DNA from: Strigops habroptila
Taxonomy: Eukaryota; Chordata; Aves; Psittaciformes; Psittacidae
Reading direction: 5' to 3'
DNA length: 64,000 nucleotides
NCBI RefSeq assembly: GCF_004027225.2
Contig: NC_044289.2
Location: forward strand, 1,674,001 to 1,738,000
Shown here: in pieces, positions 28,101-36,589 of the stretch
Position numbering within the stretch: the first letter of the stretch is position 1
Layout: every line of letters begins with the position of its first letter
Notes under the pieces: generated by a model
Told to the model about the DNA's origin: nothing
The model's input: the letters and a program-made list of their open reading frames with translations, nothing else
Database searches by the model: none
Position numbers and translations under genes: made by a program

Positions 28101-31100
28101 TCTCTTGGTGTCTTCAATGCTTACAATGGGGAATTGATTATTGTGGAACTAGAAATCTTTGTATATTAGGTGTCTGCAGTAGAAAAATGTGTGTTGTTGA
28201 GAAGCTGGGTCTGGGGATTTGGAGCATGCAGAGCTGGGGTTTGTGGTCTCTCTGTAATCAAAGCTGGTTTGATTATTCTCCCTACCTCAGAGACTTGTTC
28301 AGGATGGAACTCTGAAACATTTAATGCAGCAGTGAGAAGGGTTGGGGTTTGGTAGCTTCACTCCATGGAAAATGGCTCGGGGGTCTCTGGCTGGAGTCAT
28401 GGTGGGGAAAGGTGGTAGCTTCAGGGTCCCTGTCTCTGTCAGGCAGCTAAGCTGGAGCAGAATGAGGTCTCCTGCAATCTTGAGCTGAAGGATGAGGATA
28501 AAGGGCATTGAATGCTCAGGACTCCTGTTGCTGGGGAGGAGCCTTCAACACAAGCGTTGTACTGAGAAAATGGGTCTTTGCCTGCTGGGAAGTAACATCC
28601 AGCATCGTCACTTTTCCTGAAAACAGCTGAAGTGGCTCCTGGCAGTGTTGTTCCTGATGTGTTCCTGGTTCCCAGAGCTGTCTGGTCCGTGCGCCTCAAG
28701 TTGCCGCTTTGCTTTTCCTGCAGGTGTTTAAGAATCTTCAGCTCTTCATGGAGAACAAGCAGCCTGAGGATGATCTCTTTGACCGCCTCAATGTAAGCAC
28801 ATGGTTGATGGTGAGGGATGGGGTAGAGCACCAGGAGCAGGCTCGCTCTGCACGGGGCCATAGGAGCTGCTCTGTTCCAGCAGTGGTTTCAGTGGCAGTT
28901 TTCTTGCAGAGCTGGCCTCAGAGCAGGCGCTGTGTCAGTGTGGTGCCTGTTGTGTGCTGTGCCCGCAGATCCCTGGAGCAGGGGCCTTTGGGCCTGCTGA
29001 GCATGGCTGGTTCTGGCTCAGGAGGGGACGATTGTGGGAGGTGACAGGTTTTCAGATGCTGTCCCCATCTGCACGTTTCCCTCTATGGGAGCACGGTGGT
29101 GGCCCAGGCCCCTTCCCTGGGATGGGACAGGCATGTTTCTACCTGCTGGGAACCAAAACCTCCTCACTGAAGAAGACTTTGGCCACTTGTGGTTACTTGA
29201 TACCTAATCTAATACTTGTTGGGGTTTTGTTCACTTTTCCTGTGGTTTCAGTAATGTTGTGGCCATTGTGTTGTGGTCAGCTCTGTGTGCACCATCCCTC
29301 AGCTGTGAGCTACATGTCTTTGTCAGCCATGTCCAGAGATTTCACAAATGTGGCCAGTTCTACTGCTAACTGTCATCTCCTTTCTGCTTCCTTAGACCAG
29401 TATCTTAAATAAACACCTTCAAGACCTTATGGAGGGACTGACAGCCAAGGTATTCCGTACTTACAATGCCTCCATCACGCTACAGCAGCAGCTCAAGGAG
29501 CTCACTAATCGTAAGTCTTGCCCTTGAAACTGAGGGGAACAGATCTTATCCTGCCACACAGACCTAGCTTCCTTGCCTTAGCCACAAGCCTTACATCTAC
29601 ACCACTTCCTCGTGCACATCATATGTTCCAGTGCAAACGTCAGACAGCTGAGGTCTGACCAGAAATCTGCTGCCACACAACCCTGTGGGGCAATGGAGCA
29701 GCCCAGCACTGGGCAGGGCAGAGCTGGCCTGGGCGCACAGCCCCGAGGTGTGCCTGCTGCTTTGTGCCTGTTCTTTACCCACCTCTTGCTTTCTGTTAGT
29801 TGCAGAGCGCTGTAGGTGGCAGCAGGGCAGCTGCGTCTGCAACAGCCCCACGTTTCTTGTCTGCTCATTCACAACCTCTCTGTTGAGCACTTCAACAGCT
29901 TTACCGAGTGGGCACATTGGATCTGTGAGATCCAGCAGGGTCTTGAGCAGTGTGGCCCTGCTGTCCTGTGCTCTGACCATGGAAGTGCTTCCCCTCTCTT
30001 GAACGGCAAATGGTGGTGGTGTTGCTAGTGAGTAAACCATCCCAGAAGGAGTCAGGGATGGAAGTGGTCAGGCTCTCTGGCTGTGATGAGAGTGCAGAGC
30101 TGGGCCTGGCCCAGCAGTTCTGCAGTGAGTGTGAGCTTGCAGTCAGTGGGACCCTGGCTGGGGCTGCGCAGCCCTGCAGGACCCACTTGCTCACCACTTC
30201 CTTGTGCTTTGCAGCGGACGACAACATCCCAGCAAAGATCCTCTCCTACAACCGTGCCAACAGAGCGGTTGCCATTTTGTGTAACCATCAGAGGGCTCCA
30301 CCGAAGACCTTCGAGAAGTCCATGATGAACCTGCAGAGCAAGGTACCCCCCCCGGCCAGCTCTTGGCTTGGAGCCGGGCTCCAAGGGCTGCATCTCGGGG
30401 GTCACGTTTCCTTCCACCTGCGGTGAAGCTTTTCCCTGTCAGGAGTTGGTTAGTGCTGCACCAGAGCTGGGCCTGCCTGGGGAGGAGCAGTGAGCTGAAA
30501 GGGGCACCTTCCAGTCTGGAGCTGTCTTTTCCTTGTAAAGACCAAGACCAGGCCCTCTGTGCGTGCCCTTCATGCCATAGCTGTGTTCTGCTGCCACTGA
30601 AGCTTCAGAGCAGCAGCCTCTAGCTCTGACTCGGGTCCCCTCAAGAACGCAGTGGGCACCCGCTCCTGCTGTGTGGCTCCCAGGCTGCTGTCAGGGCAGG
30701 CTGTGTACATGGTACATGAAGCCCCTCTGACTTGACCTCTTCCTTTGCAGATTGTTTCTGGTGAAGGCCATGAGGTCCAAAGGGGTTAGGTCTGTTCCTG
30801 GTCTGGCTTTAGAATAACCTTCACAATAAGGACTTTGGTTTGGCACTGCAGTGTCCCCTGCTTCTGTAACACCTAACATGGCTGCCTTCACCCTAGACCT
30901 TAGAGCTTGGGGATGTTTAAGGGGATGCAAAATGCTAAATCTCCCTGAATCCTGAACTTACTGGAGAAGGACTGCCTGAAGCCTTAACAGCTTTCAGCCT
31001 GTAGGGTTTGGGGCAATTACTGATTCCTGCAGGGGGAACAGGGATCATCCTCCCGTGTTACCCTCGGAGAGCTGCTACTGGCAGGATACGGTGGAGGCAG

Positions 31101-32839
31101 ACAAGGAGGGGCTGTTGACCAGTCCCAGACCAAGCCAATTCCTTCACCTGCTTAGTTGTAGTGGTGTGAGGAAGCTCCCAGCACCACCTTGTCTTCAGAA
31201 ATGAGTGGGGCCCTGTTTTGCGAGGGGGCTCTTTCACCATAGCAGGCTTTGCTGCAAAGGCAAATGGCCTCATTGTCCTGCAGGAGTGTGTCTGACCACT
31301 GCTAGATGCAGAACGTGGTCACAGACACACTCCCTGGATCATGCTGCCACCGTTGTCAGCAGCTTGGTCACAGTGCTGCTGTCTGGTTTTGCCTCTCCTA
31401 GATCGATGCCAAGAAGGAGCAGTTAGCTGATGCCAGGAGAGAACTGAAAAGCGCCAAAGCTGATGCCAAGGTCCGGAGGGATGAGAAGTCTAAAAAGTAA
31501 GGCTGTTGTTAACTAGGCTGTGCAATGCTCCCAGCTCCAAATGGGTCTTTAACCCTGTATTCTGTTTGCCCAGCTTGTGATCTGGGAAGGCTTCCTCAGG
31601 CTTTCTTGTTCCCTCCTCACTCTGTGAAGAAATGGCCTTCACGTTGAGGTGGTCTGATGCTGCAGCTCCTGATGTGGTCACTAGCAATGGTCTCCCTCAG
31701 GACATCTCCACTGTGTCTCAGCCCTTTGAGCTGAGCACCAGCCAGTGCTCAACCACCCTGCTGCCCAGGAGCAGGCAGAGCACTGGCTCCAGTGTGCAGC
31801 GCTGCTCTTGTAATGGGGAGCCACGAGCACAGTTGCACACGCACATCTCTGTGCAGGTGATGGACTCTGTGGGGGGCTCTGCAGAATAGCCACAGGGGTG
31901 CTGAGCGAAGGGAGCTCTGAGAGCAGGATCACAGCATGACTATTGCAGTGGGGTAGCTGGGAGGGGTTTGAAGTGGATGTAGCACCAGTACAGTTCAGGC
32001 TGTTGCTTCCGACCCTTTAAAACAAAACTGCTGCTCAGGATTTCTGCTGTGCCTCTTGGAACATGTCAGTTCTTAATTGCATGTGCTGAGTGGTTTGTGT
32101 CACCATCTGTGCTGACACAGCTGCCCCTTGTGGCTGGTGGCATTGCTTACCTTGAGCAGATCCCTTGGGGTTCCCACAGTGCTGCCAGCTCCAGCCTAGC
32201 AGGGCAGAGAGGAATTAAATGATTTGCTTCTTTCCCACCCTAGGACAGTGGAGAGCAAGAAGAAAGCAGTGCAGAGGATTGAGGAGCAACTGATGAAGCT
32301 GGAGGTTCAGGCTACAGATAGGGAGGAGAACAAGCAGATTGCTTTGGGCACCTCCAAACTCAACTATCTGGATCCCAGGATCTCTGTTGCTTGGTAAGAA
32401 TCTGCCTGGGGTGTGCTGGAAGGAGCCACCCCTTCACTTCTGTCCTGTCCCCCCCGTTAGCAGGCAGGGACTGTGGCAGAGCAGTGCCCCTGTGCTGCCA
32501 GATGCAGGGCCTTCCCCTGCATCTTCAGATGGGTCCAGGAGGCTACAAGAGCCTCTTGATGCACGTGTGACCTGGCAGGCACCACCAGCGCCGTGCGGGG
32601 CGGTGGTGGGTGCGAGAGCTGCAGGGTCTAACACCGGAGGCTGGTGGTGCTCTGCTGGGGTGTTTATGATGAGCAGAGCTCCGGAAGGTGCTGGTGCCTG
32701 TGCTGTGTGACTCTAACAGCGTCTCCTCTCCTGCAGGTGTAAGAAGTGGGGAATTCCTATAGAGAAGATTTATAACAAAACCCAACGGGAGAAGTTTGCG
32801 TGGGCTATCGACATGGCAGAGGAAGACTATGAGTTTTAA
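7056..32839 (+). CDS. TOP1: DNA topoisomerase I, nuclear (spliced; 18 exons, 5' end outside window)
   Basis: Type IB topoisomerase. It nicks one DNA strand through a 3'-phosphotyrosine link, lets the DNA swivel and reseals it, relieving supercoils in transcription and replication. Eighteen exons joined in phase (2134 coding nt, about 710 residues plus stop) align to human TOP1 residues 53-765; from human residue 285 onward I see no insertion or deletion. Order: lysine-rich disordered N-terminal domain (exons to 12765), core domain (16995 to about 30310), coiled linker (about 30310-32340), C-terminal domain with the active tyrosine. Catalytic residues by human number: Arg488 (26979-26981), Lys532 (27111-27113), Arg590 (29456-29458), His632 (30286-30288), Tyr723 (32365-32367). 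No frameshift or internal stop. The first 52 or so residues and the promoter are missing because they lie upstream. Exon numbers below follow the 21-exon human gene, from recall. Identification is near certain. Confidence 0.98.
7177..7750 (+). other. TOP1: TOP1 intron 4
   Basis: 574-bp intron, GT to AG, with a 'tgtttttcag' acceptor. Nothing else is recognisable. Confidence 0.9.
7751..7809 (+). CDS. TOP1: TOP1 exon 5: N-terminal domain
   Basis: Encodes 19 residues plus a split serine, equivalent to human 94-112, including the IKKEKENGF segment. That segment holds the lysine matching human Lys103, a reported SUMO site, still in an I-K-x-E context. The start of the exon (MKSSSGDM) differs most from human. 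Ends in phase 2 before 'gtaaga'. Confidence 0.95.
7810..10520 (+). other. TOP1: TOP1 intron 5
   Basis: 2.7-kb intron with canonical ends. I see no repeat family, RNA gene or coding segment in it. Confidence 0.85.
10521..10616 (+). CDS. TOP1: TOP1 exon 6: N-terminal domain with SUMO-type site
   Basis: Encodes the [12 protein letters not shown]... segment, human 113-144. The IKDE motif matching human Lys117, the main reported SUMO acceptor, is intact. The acidic run and the KRPRED segment are conserved, while the middle ([11 protein letters not shown]) differs from human. Split codons at both ends join correctly to the neighbouring exons. Confidence 0.95.
10617..11598 (+). other. TOP1: TOP1 intron 6
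   Basis: 982-bp intron, 'gtaagt' to 'tcttacag'. Nothing else is recognisable. Confidence 0.88.
11599..11674 (+). CDS. TOP1: TOP1 exon 7: basic nuclear-localisation region
   Basis: Encodes [20 protein letters not shown] followed by QEEEE, human 145-169. The basic cluster corresponds to an NLS region of human TOP1. The codon at 11624-11626 is AGA (Arg) where human has Lys153, a reported SUMO acceptor; the flanking Ile and Thr-Glu are kept. The exon ends on a codon boundary before 'gtaatg'. Confidence 0.95.
11675..12667 (+). other. TOP1: TOP1 intron 7
   Basis: 993-bp intron, GT to 'tttgcag'. No feature recognised. Confidence 0.88.
12668..12765 (+). CDS. TOP1: TOP1 exon 8: end of N-terminal domain
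   Basis: Encodes a Lys-rich stretch ending [13 protein letters not shown], human 170-205. The KWKWW motif, split across this and the next exon, marks the start of the conserved DNA-clamping part and is needed for controlled strand rotation in human TOP1. It is shorter than human by a few residues in the KNKDKDKK repeat. Ends with TG of a split Trp codon before 'gtaatt'. Confidence 0.95.
12766..16994 (+). other. TOP1: TOP1 intron 8
   Basis: 4.2-kb intron holding one short CR1 tail (15121-15205). The rest is unique sequence in which I recognise nothing. Confidence 0.85.
15121..15205 (+). mobile_element. CR1 LINE 3'-tail fragment
   Basis: About 85 bp matching the last part of the CR1 3' end: 'tggaaggtgttcctgccc', the 'aactggatga' segment and 'ccaacccaaaccagtctgtg', ending in 'attct'. 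It is extremely 5'-truncated. Confidence 0.85.
16995..17110 (+). CDS. TOP1: TOP1 exon 9: start of core domain
   Basis: Encodes [20 protein letters not shown] and on to the FYYDG segment, human 205-244, essentially identical to human. This begins core subdomain I and leads into subdomain II, the cap of the protein clamp that closes round DNA. Split codons at both ends. Confidence 0.97.
17111..21120 (+). other. TOP1: TOP1 intron 9
   Basis: 4.0-kb intron that contains the longest CR1 copy in the window (about 18455-19358) and a C10 run near 18031. The acceptor is 'ttctttgtag'. Otherwise unremarkable. Confidence 0.87.
18455..19358 (+). mobile_element. CR1 LINE with partial, frameshifted reverse-transcriptase ORF
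   Basis: About 0.9 kb of CR1. The 5' part encodes a FADD tetrad (18471-18482), the metal-binding motif of LINE reverse transcriptases, followed by a readable frame (…RDLDWLER…[10 protein letters not shown]…). That frame stops near 18671; the reading continues in a second frame ([11 protein letters not shown], then [10 protein letters not shown]), so the ORF is broken. The 3' part is the standard CR1 tail ending in two tandem 'gggattct' units (19343-19358). The left boundary is approximate because similarity fades before 18455. The element is dead in coding terms but looks young: its tail is almost identical to the copy at 26451-26728. Confidence 0.92.
21121..21242 (+). CDS. TOP1: TOP1 exon 10: core subdomain II (cap)
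   Basis: Encodes [20 protein letters not shown] and on to the KDWRK segment, human 244-284, with one visible change (Thr for Pro251). It is part of the cap that contacts DNA opposite the active site. Begins by completing the Gly codon of exon 9 and ends on a codon boundary. Confidence 0.97.
21243..21922 (+). other. TOP1: TOP1 intron 10
   Basis: 680-bp intron; no feature recognised. Confidence 0.88.
21923..22045 (+). CDS. TOP1: TOP1 exon 11: core subdomain II
   Basis: Encodes [20 protein letters not shown] and on to the SKEEKQ end, human 285-325, 41 whole codons. The acceptor used is 'ctgcaag', which keeps the frame. The last residue is Gln where human has Leu325. This forms part of the cap and its nose-cone helices. 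Confidence 0.96.
22046..23431 (+). other. TOP1: TOP1 intron 11
   Basis: 1.4-kb intron; no repeat, RNA gene or coding segment recognised. Confidence 0.86.
23432..23619 (+). CDS. TOP1: TOP1 exon 12: core subdomain I
   Basis: Encodes human 326-388, including [20 protein letters not shown] and the [11 protein letters not shown] segment, with few conservative changes (YGYCV for YGFCI). The FRGRG loop and nearby residues contact the DNA backbone near the scissile site in human TOP1. The donor is 'gtgagc' inside AAGTGAG, so the Lys codon is completed by the next exon. Reading through instead would give an in-frame TGA at 23621. Confidence 0.97.
23620..24247 (+). other. TOP1: TOP1 intron 12
   Basis: 628-bp intron, 'gtgagc' to 'tttgcag'; nothing else seen. 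Confidence 0.88.
24248..24392 (+). CDS. TOP1: TOP1 exon 13: core subdomain I
   Basis: Encodes human 388-436: a proline-rich [20 protein letters not shown] followed by the [21 protein letters not shown] segment. Identical to human after residue 394. Ends at a codon boundary before 'gtaagg'. Confidence 0.97.
24393..25439 (+). other. TOP1: TOP1 intron 13
   Basis: 1.05-kb intron; no feature recognised. Confidence 0.88.
25440..25583 (+). CDS. TOP1: TOP1 exon 14: core subdomain III
   Basis: Encodes human 437-484 ([20 protein letters not shown] onward to YFIDK), 48 codons with no change from human that I can see. This is the start of the catalytic fold shared with tyrosine recombinases. Confidence 0.98.
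25584..26969 (+). other. TOP1: TOP1 intron 14
   Basis: 1.4-kb intron with one antisense CR1 copy (26451-26728) and an A9 run near 26110. Confidence 0.87.
26451..26728 (-). mobile_element. CR1 LINE, 5'-truncated 3' end, antisense to TOP1
   Basis: Reverse-complement CR1 tail. It begins on the + strand with two 'agaatccc' octamers, the reversed 3' terminal repeat. It shares unusual variants with the sense copy at 18455-19358 ('ctctggcacaaacca' and 'cagacttttcccagagaag'), so the two are close relatives in opposite orientation across five TOP1 exons. Confidence 0.92.
26970..27155 (+). CDS. TOP1: TOP1 exon 15: catalytic core with Arg488 and Lys532
   Basis: Encodes human 485-546, starting [20 protein letters not shown]. 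Arg488 equivalent is AGA at 26979-26981, which stabilises the transition state. Lys532 equivalent is AAA at 27111-27113 in the [10 protein letters not shown] segment, the general acid for the leaving 5' oxygen. 62 whole codons. The only change I see is Lys for Asn513. Confidence 0.98.
27156..28723 (+). other. TOP1: TOP1 intron 15
   Basis: 1.6-kb intron; no repeat family or RNA gene recognised. Confidence 0.87.
28724..28792 (+). CDS. TOP1: TOP1 exon 16: catalytic core
   Basis: 23 codons, [20 protein letters not shown] then RLN, human 547-569, identical to human. Both ends are codon boundaries. Confidence 0.97.
28793..29395 (+). other. TOP1: TOP1 intron 16
   Basis: 603-bp intron; no feature recognised. 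Confidence 0.88.
29396..29510 (+). CDS. TOP1: TOP1 exon 17: catalytic core with Arg590
   Basis: Encodes human 570-607 plus one base of 608. Arg590 equivalent is CGT at 29456-29458 in the KVFRTYNAS motif, one of the two arginines holding the scissile phosphate. Small differences from human: Ser for Gly571 and Asn for Ala607. Confidence 0.97.
29511..30214 (+). other. TOP1: TOP1 intron 17
   Basis: 704-bp intron; no feature recognised. Confidence 0.88.
30215..30342 (+). CDS. TOP1: TOP1 exon 18: end of core with His632, start of linker
   Basis: Encodes human 608-650. His632 equivalent is CAT at 30286-30288 in the [10 protein letters not shown] motif; it hydrogen-bonds the scissile phosphate. The coiled-coil linker starts soon after. 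Asp replaces Glu610 and Ser replaces Thr649. Confidence 0.97.
30343..31401 (+). other. TOP1: TOP1 intron 18
   Basis: 1.06-kb intron; no feature recognised. Confidence 0.88.
31402..31496 (+). CDS. TOP1: TOP1 exon 19: linker coiled coil
   Basis: Encodes [20 protein letters not shown] and on to the DEKSK end, human 651-682. Charged heptads form the first helix of the linker that brakes DNA rotation. The tip of the linker ([10 protein letters not shown]) differs from human (KVMKDAKTKK), as expected for a tolerant loop. Ends in phase 2 at 'gtaagg'. Confidence 0.96.
31497..32243 (+). other. TOP1: TOP1 intron 19
   Basis: 747-bp intron ending 'ccctag'; no feature recognised. Confidence 0.88.
32244..32393 (+). 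CDS. TOP1: TOP1 exon 20: linker and active-site Tyr723
   Basis: Encodes human 683-732. The second linker helix is followed by the [17 protein letters not shown] segment. Tyr723 equivalent, the nucleophile that forms the 3'-phosphotyrosine bond, is TAT at 32365-32367. The preceding Asn722 equivalent (AAC, 32362-32364) is kept; in human this residue contacts camptothecin in the ternary complex. Confidence 0.98.
32394..32736 (+). other. TOP1: TOP1 intron 20
   Basis: 343-bp intron; nothing else recognised. Confidence 0.88.
32737..32839 (+). CDS. TOP1: TOP1 exon 21: C terminus and stop
   Basis: Encodes [20 protein letters not shown] and on to the EDYEF C terminus, with TAA at 32837-32839. Matches human 733-765 apart from Ile for Val738 and Glu for Asp760. 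Confidence 0.98.
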
Positions 32840-33845
32840 CCTGTTTTTAATGAGCTGAATTTTATGGGAAAAGGGAGTAGCCTGGTTTTTAGGGAGATTG
32901 ATAAAACTGTGAGCCTTACTTGTCCTTGGATGCTGGGGAAGGGGGAGGAAAGGGGCAAGTGAGCATCAGATACAACAGCCAACATCTTGCAGAAAGCATA
33001 ACCTGGAAATATCCTAAAGGAGCTGAGCCAGTTGTCCTATGGACAACTTATTTAAAATGTTTCAGAGATCCAAATTCTATCTGTCTGGTCTGGGTGGGTT
33101 TTCTCTGGAGGCAGGGCAAGTGGATGGGGGATTTGTCAACCTTCCGCCAGGCAAATTCACCATCACACTGAGCGCGTGGGACTCTTTAGCTACTGTATAC
33201 AAACTCCAGTTATATTGGTGCGTTTTTACAGTTAGGGTTTTGCAATAACTTCTATATTTTAATAGAAAATGGACTCCTGACCCCCCCCTTTCCCCCCCCC
33301 GCCCCATTCCAGGATTTAACAAAGAAGCAAAATGTAAGGAACCCAACGCACCTCCTAGAGCTGCCACTATCGTCATGGGAATTCCCCAATCCTTCCCAAT
33401 TCGTCACTTGGAACAGTCGTGGCATTGGCACATGAATTGCAAACCTCCAGCCCCCGTGTTCAGAGCAAAGCGCGACGGGAAGGCGGCCCCTTGACTCGAG
33501 TGTTCCTTTTTCAAATGTGAATTTTTATTTCTTTTAAGTCTATTAAAAATATTTAAAGTGGGGGGTTTTTTGGGGGGTTTTATTTTTGTTCTTCTTCAAG
33601 AAGTCGTAGCTTTGGGAACGGGGGGGAAGGGCCGTGGGGACGCGTGGGGGGGCTGAGGACAAGTGACATTGGCAACAAAGGACATTCCCGTCACCCTTTG
33701 TTCTGAACACGCTCTGAACACTTCATGACTCTACTTCTTAGCTTGGTCAGACTGTTTGTCCTTTATTTCCCCCCTTTTTTTCTAAGCCCCACTCCCCTCT
33801 TTTACTTGAAAGATTTTATTGTGTAAAAAAGACGTTTCACAGGTC

Positions 33846-33851
33846 AATAAA
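33846..33851 (+). terminator. TOP1: Possible proximal poly(A) signal, TOP1
   Basis: AATAAA hexamer about 1.0 kb after the stop. The A-rich run just downstream could mimic a poly(A) tail in oligo-dT primed data, so use of this site needs care. Confidence 0.5.
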
Positions 33852-33912
33852 TTTCGAGGGAAATGAGCATTGGTCCAAAAAAAAAAAAAAAAACACCACA
33901 AAAAAAAAGGAA

Positions 33913-33918
33913 AATAAA
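33913..33918 (+). terminator. TOP1: Possible middle poly(A) signal, TOP1
   Basis: AATAAA hexamer inside the A-rich stretch, followed by T-rich sequence. Could be real or a by-product of base composition. Confidence 0.35.
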
Positions 33919-34143
33919 TCGAGATTTTAGGGCTTTTATTTTTTTCTTTTGTAATTGTGTAAAAAAATTTTAAAAAATTAAAAAGCAGAATTTTAATGTG
34001 AAACCTTTTTTTGCTATAATCATTAGTCTTAGAGGCATTGTTAGCGTAGTGTGTGTGCGAAGCCCATCTCCTGCCGCCTTTCCTCAACAAGTATCTTCTA
34101 TTTTTATCATGAATTCCCTTTTAATCAACTGTAGGTTATTTAA

Positions 34144-34149
34144 AATAAA
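34144..34149 (+). terminator. TOP1: Likely distal poly(A) signal, TOP1
   Basis: AATAAA followed within about 40 bp by a GT-rich element ('ggtgtccgggtgctctgtg'), the usual layout of a cleavage site. Sequence character changes to GC-rich immediately afterwards, which fits the gene end. Confidence 0.65.
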
Positions 34150-34165
34150 TTCCTACAACTGAACT

Positions 34166-36589
34166 GCCGCCGGTGTCCGGGTGCTCTGTGCCACGAGGAG
34201 CCCCTCGCGCTGCCACAGGGCTGCAGGGAGCGGCCGTGGCAGGGGCCGGCGGGTGGGACTGACCCGCTTCAGGCTTCATCAGGTTGAGCCGGGACATGCG
34301 GGTTCACAGTGAGGCCAAACAGCGCCAGTGCCCGGCTGCTGGGAGGGAAGAGGCTTCTGCAGCTGCTGATCACAGAATCCCAGCCTGGTTTGGGTTGAAG
34401 GGACCTTAAAGCTCACCCAGTTCCAACCCCCTGCCACGGGCAGGGACACCTTCCACTAGGGCAGGTTGCTCCAAGCCCCTGTGTCCAACCTGGCCTTGAA
34501 CACTGCCAGGGATGGGGCAGCCACAGCTTCTCTGGGCAGTGGTGCCCAATGTTGCCTTCATGGTTGGTAACTCATTGCTGCTCGCGCTGGGTCCTGGTGG
34601 CTGTGGTGGCTCTGTGGTCTGTGGTCACGCAGCCAGAGCCTCGCCGGGGGCAGAAGCTGGTCCTGCAGCACACGAGGGGTGTTTGGAGCCCTGGCAGGGC
34701 ACGGGGAGCTGAGCGGGCTCCCACCAGCCCGTGGTCCTGCTGCTGCTCCTGAGCTCACGATAACCTGGGGCTTGATGCTCCCAGATCCCTCCCACTGCTC
34801 TGAGTTGGTTTGTGCCACCCCAGGGAAACGTGGTTGAATAACGCACTTCAATACCAGCAGCACGATGCTCCGGGCTCCCTGAGCTCGCCCAGCTCCTGTT
34901 CCCACCTCAGCAGGAATTGCCTGAGGGATTTCATTCCCTCCTAAGAAGCTGCTTGGTCCCTACTGGAGCCTGTCCATGCGCAGCGAGGCTGTCTGGGACA
35001 CATTGGCTGTGCTTCCATGGGTTAGTGGGAACATCGGGAATGTGGTTTAACATCTGCATTTGGGGCCCTTTGAGCATCCTGGGAAGTGGAGGCCATGGCT
35101 TTGGTGAAATAGGAAGTGACCTGAGGCAGCAGGAGCAAGGGGCATGGCCCGGCTGGGAGCAGGGATGGATGGATGATGCTGCTTTGGCAGCACCTTTGGG
35201 ATGAGCCAGGACACGCTGCAGCAGGCGCACTGGGAAGCACAAGGAAGGGCAGTGTGAGCATGTGGATTTTCCTTCACTCAGTGTAGCTGGTGGGAATGTT
35301 CCCTGCATTGATCTTTGTGCCCAGGATCCTGGCAGCCATGTCCCTGCTCCGGCCAAGAGCAGAGTGACCACAGCACCGTGCTGGAGCCAGCGCCGCAGGG
35401 ACGGCTGCGGGGAGGCCAGAGAGGCTGGGGCTGTGTGTGGGGAGGGTGCTCTGGGGTGCTGGGGATGCTCTGGCGTGCTGGGGGAGCAGGATGCTCTGTG
35501 GTCCCAAGCACTGCTCAGCACAAGGAGCTGGAGGAAGCAGGGTCTGGACTTTCCTCTGCTGTACAAGCCTGGGATCCTCAGCTCCTGCTGGAGACATGAT
35601 TGTCCCCAGGAGCTGGCAGAGGAGTCCCATGTTCCTCCCAGCTGGAAGGATGTGGCCTTGCTCTGCCCCTCCCTGCTTCGCCCCTATCAGACCATGGTCT
35701 CTGGCTCTCCAGGCCAGCACCCCTGGGCACAGGTCACTGCACCTCCTCCCTGGTCCCAGGAGAACCCGGCCTGGTGCAGCGGGAGCAGGAGCAGCGGGAT
35801 GTGCCCTTCCTGGTTCCTCTGCTGCCTTCCATGAGCCTGGAGCCCTCGGCTGGAGCCGGAGCAGCCCCAGCTCCATCCCTCCTGCAGGGCAGGAGCCTGC
35901 ACAGGGACATGGAGGTGGGGCTGATGGATGGATTTATCCATCTCTCTGGCACTGGAGAGCCGCCCAGTGCGCTTGGCTCCCTCTGAACACCAGGAGCTCT
36001 GTCCCGGGAAGGGAGCTGTATGTTTGCCTGTGGCACAGCAGGGTCAGACCACACATCCCGCGCTGTAAATGGAGAATTCCCAGATCCCGTTGGCTCGCTG
36101 TGCGCAGAGAAGCAGCCACACAACGCGCCACGTCCCAGGTCGCATCCACCGCTGCAGCGCCTGGTCCTCGCCTGCCCCAGCGCCGCCACCCCGGGCCAGC
36201 TCCTGCGTCTGGCACCAACGGGGGCTGCAGCAGCGGGGACAGGACCACGGAGGGGGAAATTTAGGGTGAAACTGGATCTTGTGCGTTATGATCCCATGGC
36301 CAGGGAGGGCTGAGAGCCCGGGGGGGGGGGGGGGCCTGCAGACCCCGCTGGATGCAGCCCCATCCCCCTTGGAGCAGAATCCAGGGCTGGAAATTGGAAC
36401 CAGGTGAATCAGGGCATTAAAGAAGCGTTCGCTCCCCGGATGCCATCGGGAGCAGGGACAGGGAACCTGGGCCTGCAGCGAGTGCCCCATCCGGTGCCTT
36501 CGTAATCCCGAAGGATGTTCCAATGCGTGGAAGGGGCAGGAGGCTGGGGGTGGCATTCCTGCCTGCGGACGCAGCTTTTCCCCCACTCC
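34166..36589. other. Intergenic, TOP1 to PLCG1, proximal part
   Basis: No gene recognised. It holds one antisense CR1 tail (34371-34536) and a G15 homopolymer (36320-36334). Several open frames of 100-275 codons overlap on both strands at 34900-36300, but none resembles a known protein; they follow from GC-rich, stop-poor sequence. Confidence 0.7.
34371..34536 (-). mobile_element. CR1 LINE 3'-tail fragment
   Basis: Reverse-complement CR1 tail, from 'cacagaatcccagcctgg' to 'cacagcttctctgggca', of the same subfamily as the TOP1 intronic copies. Confidence 0.9.

Larger units (their letters stand above)
32840..34165 (+). other. TOP1: TOP1 3' UTR (end inferred)
   Basis: About 1.3 kb from the stop codon to the last polyadenylation signal. 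It includes C-rich runs near 33280-33301, G-rich runs at 33560-33652, and an A/T-rich stretch at about 33875-33990 with an A18 run. The exact 3' end is inferred from the signal at 34144-34149 and a GT-rich stretch just after it. Confidence 0.8.

Noticed and set aside
35437..36264. 275-codon open frame in the intergenic region
   Set aside because: No known domain, competing frames on both strands, and no splice or promoter context. Treated as chance.
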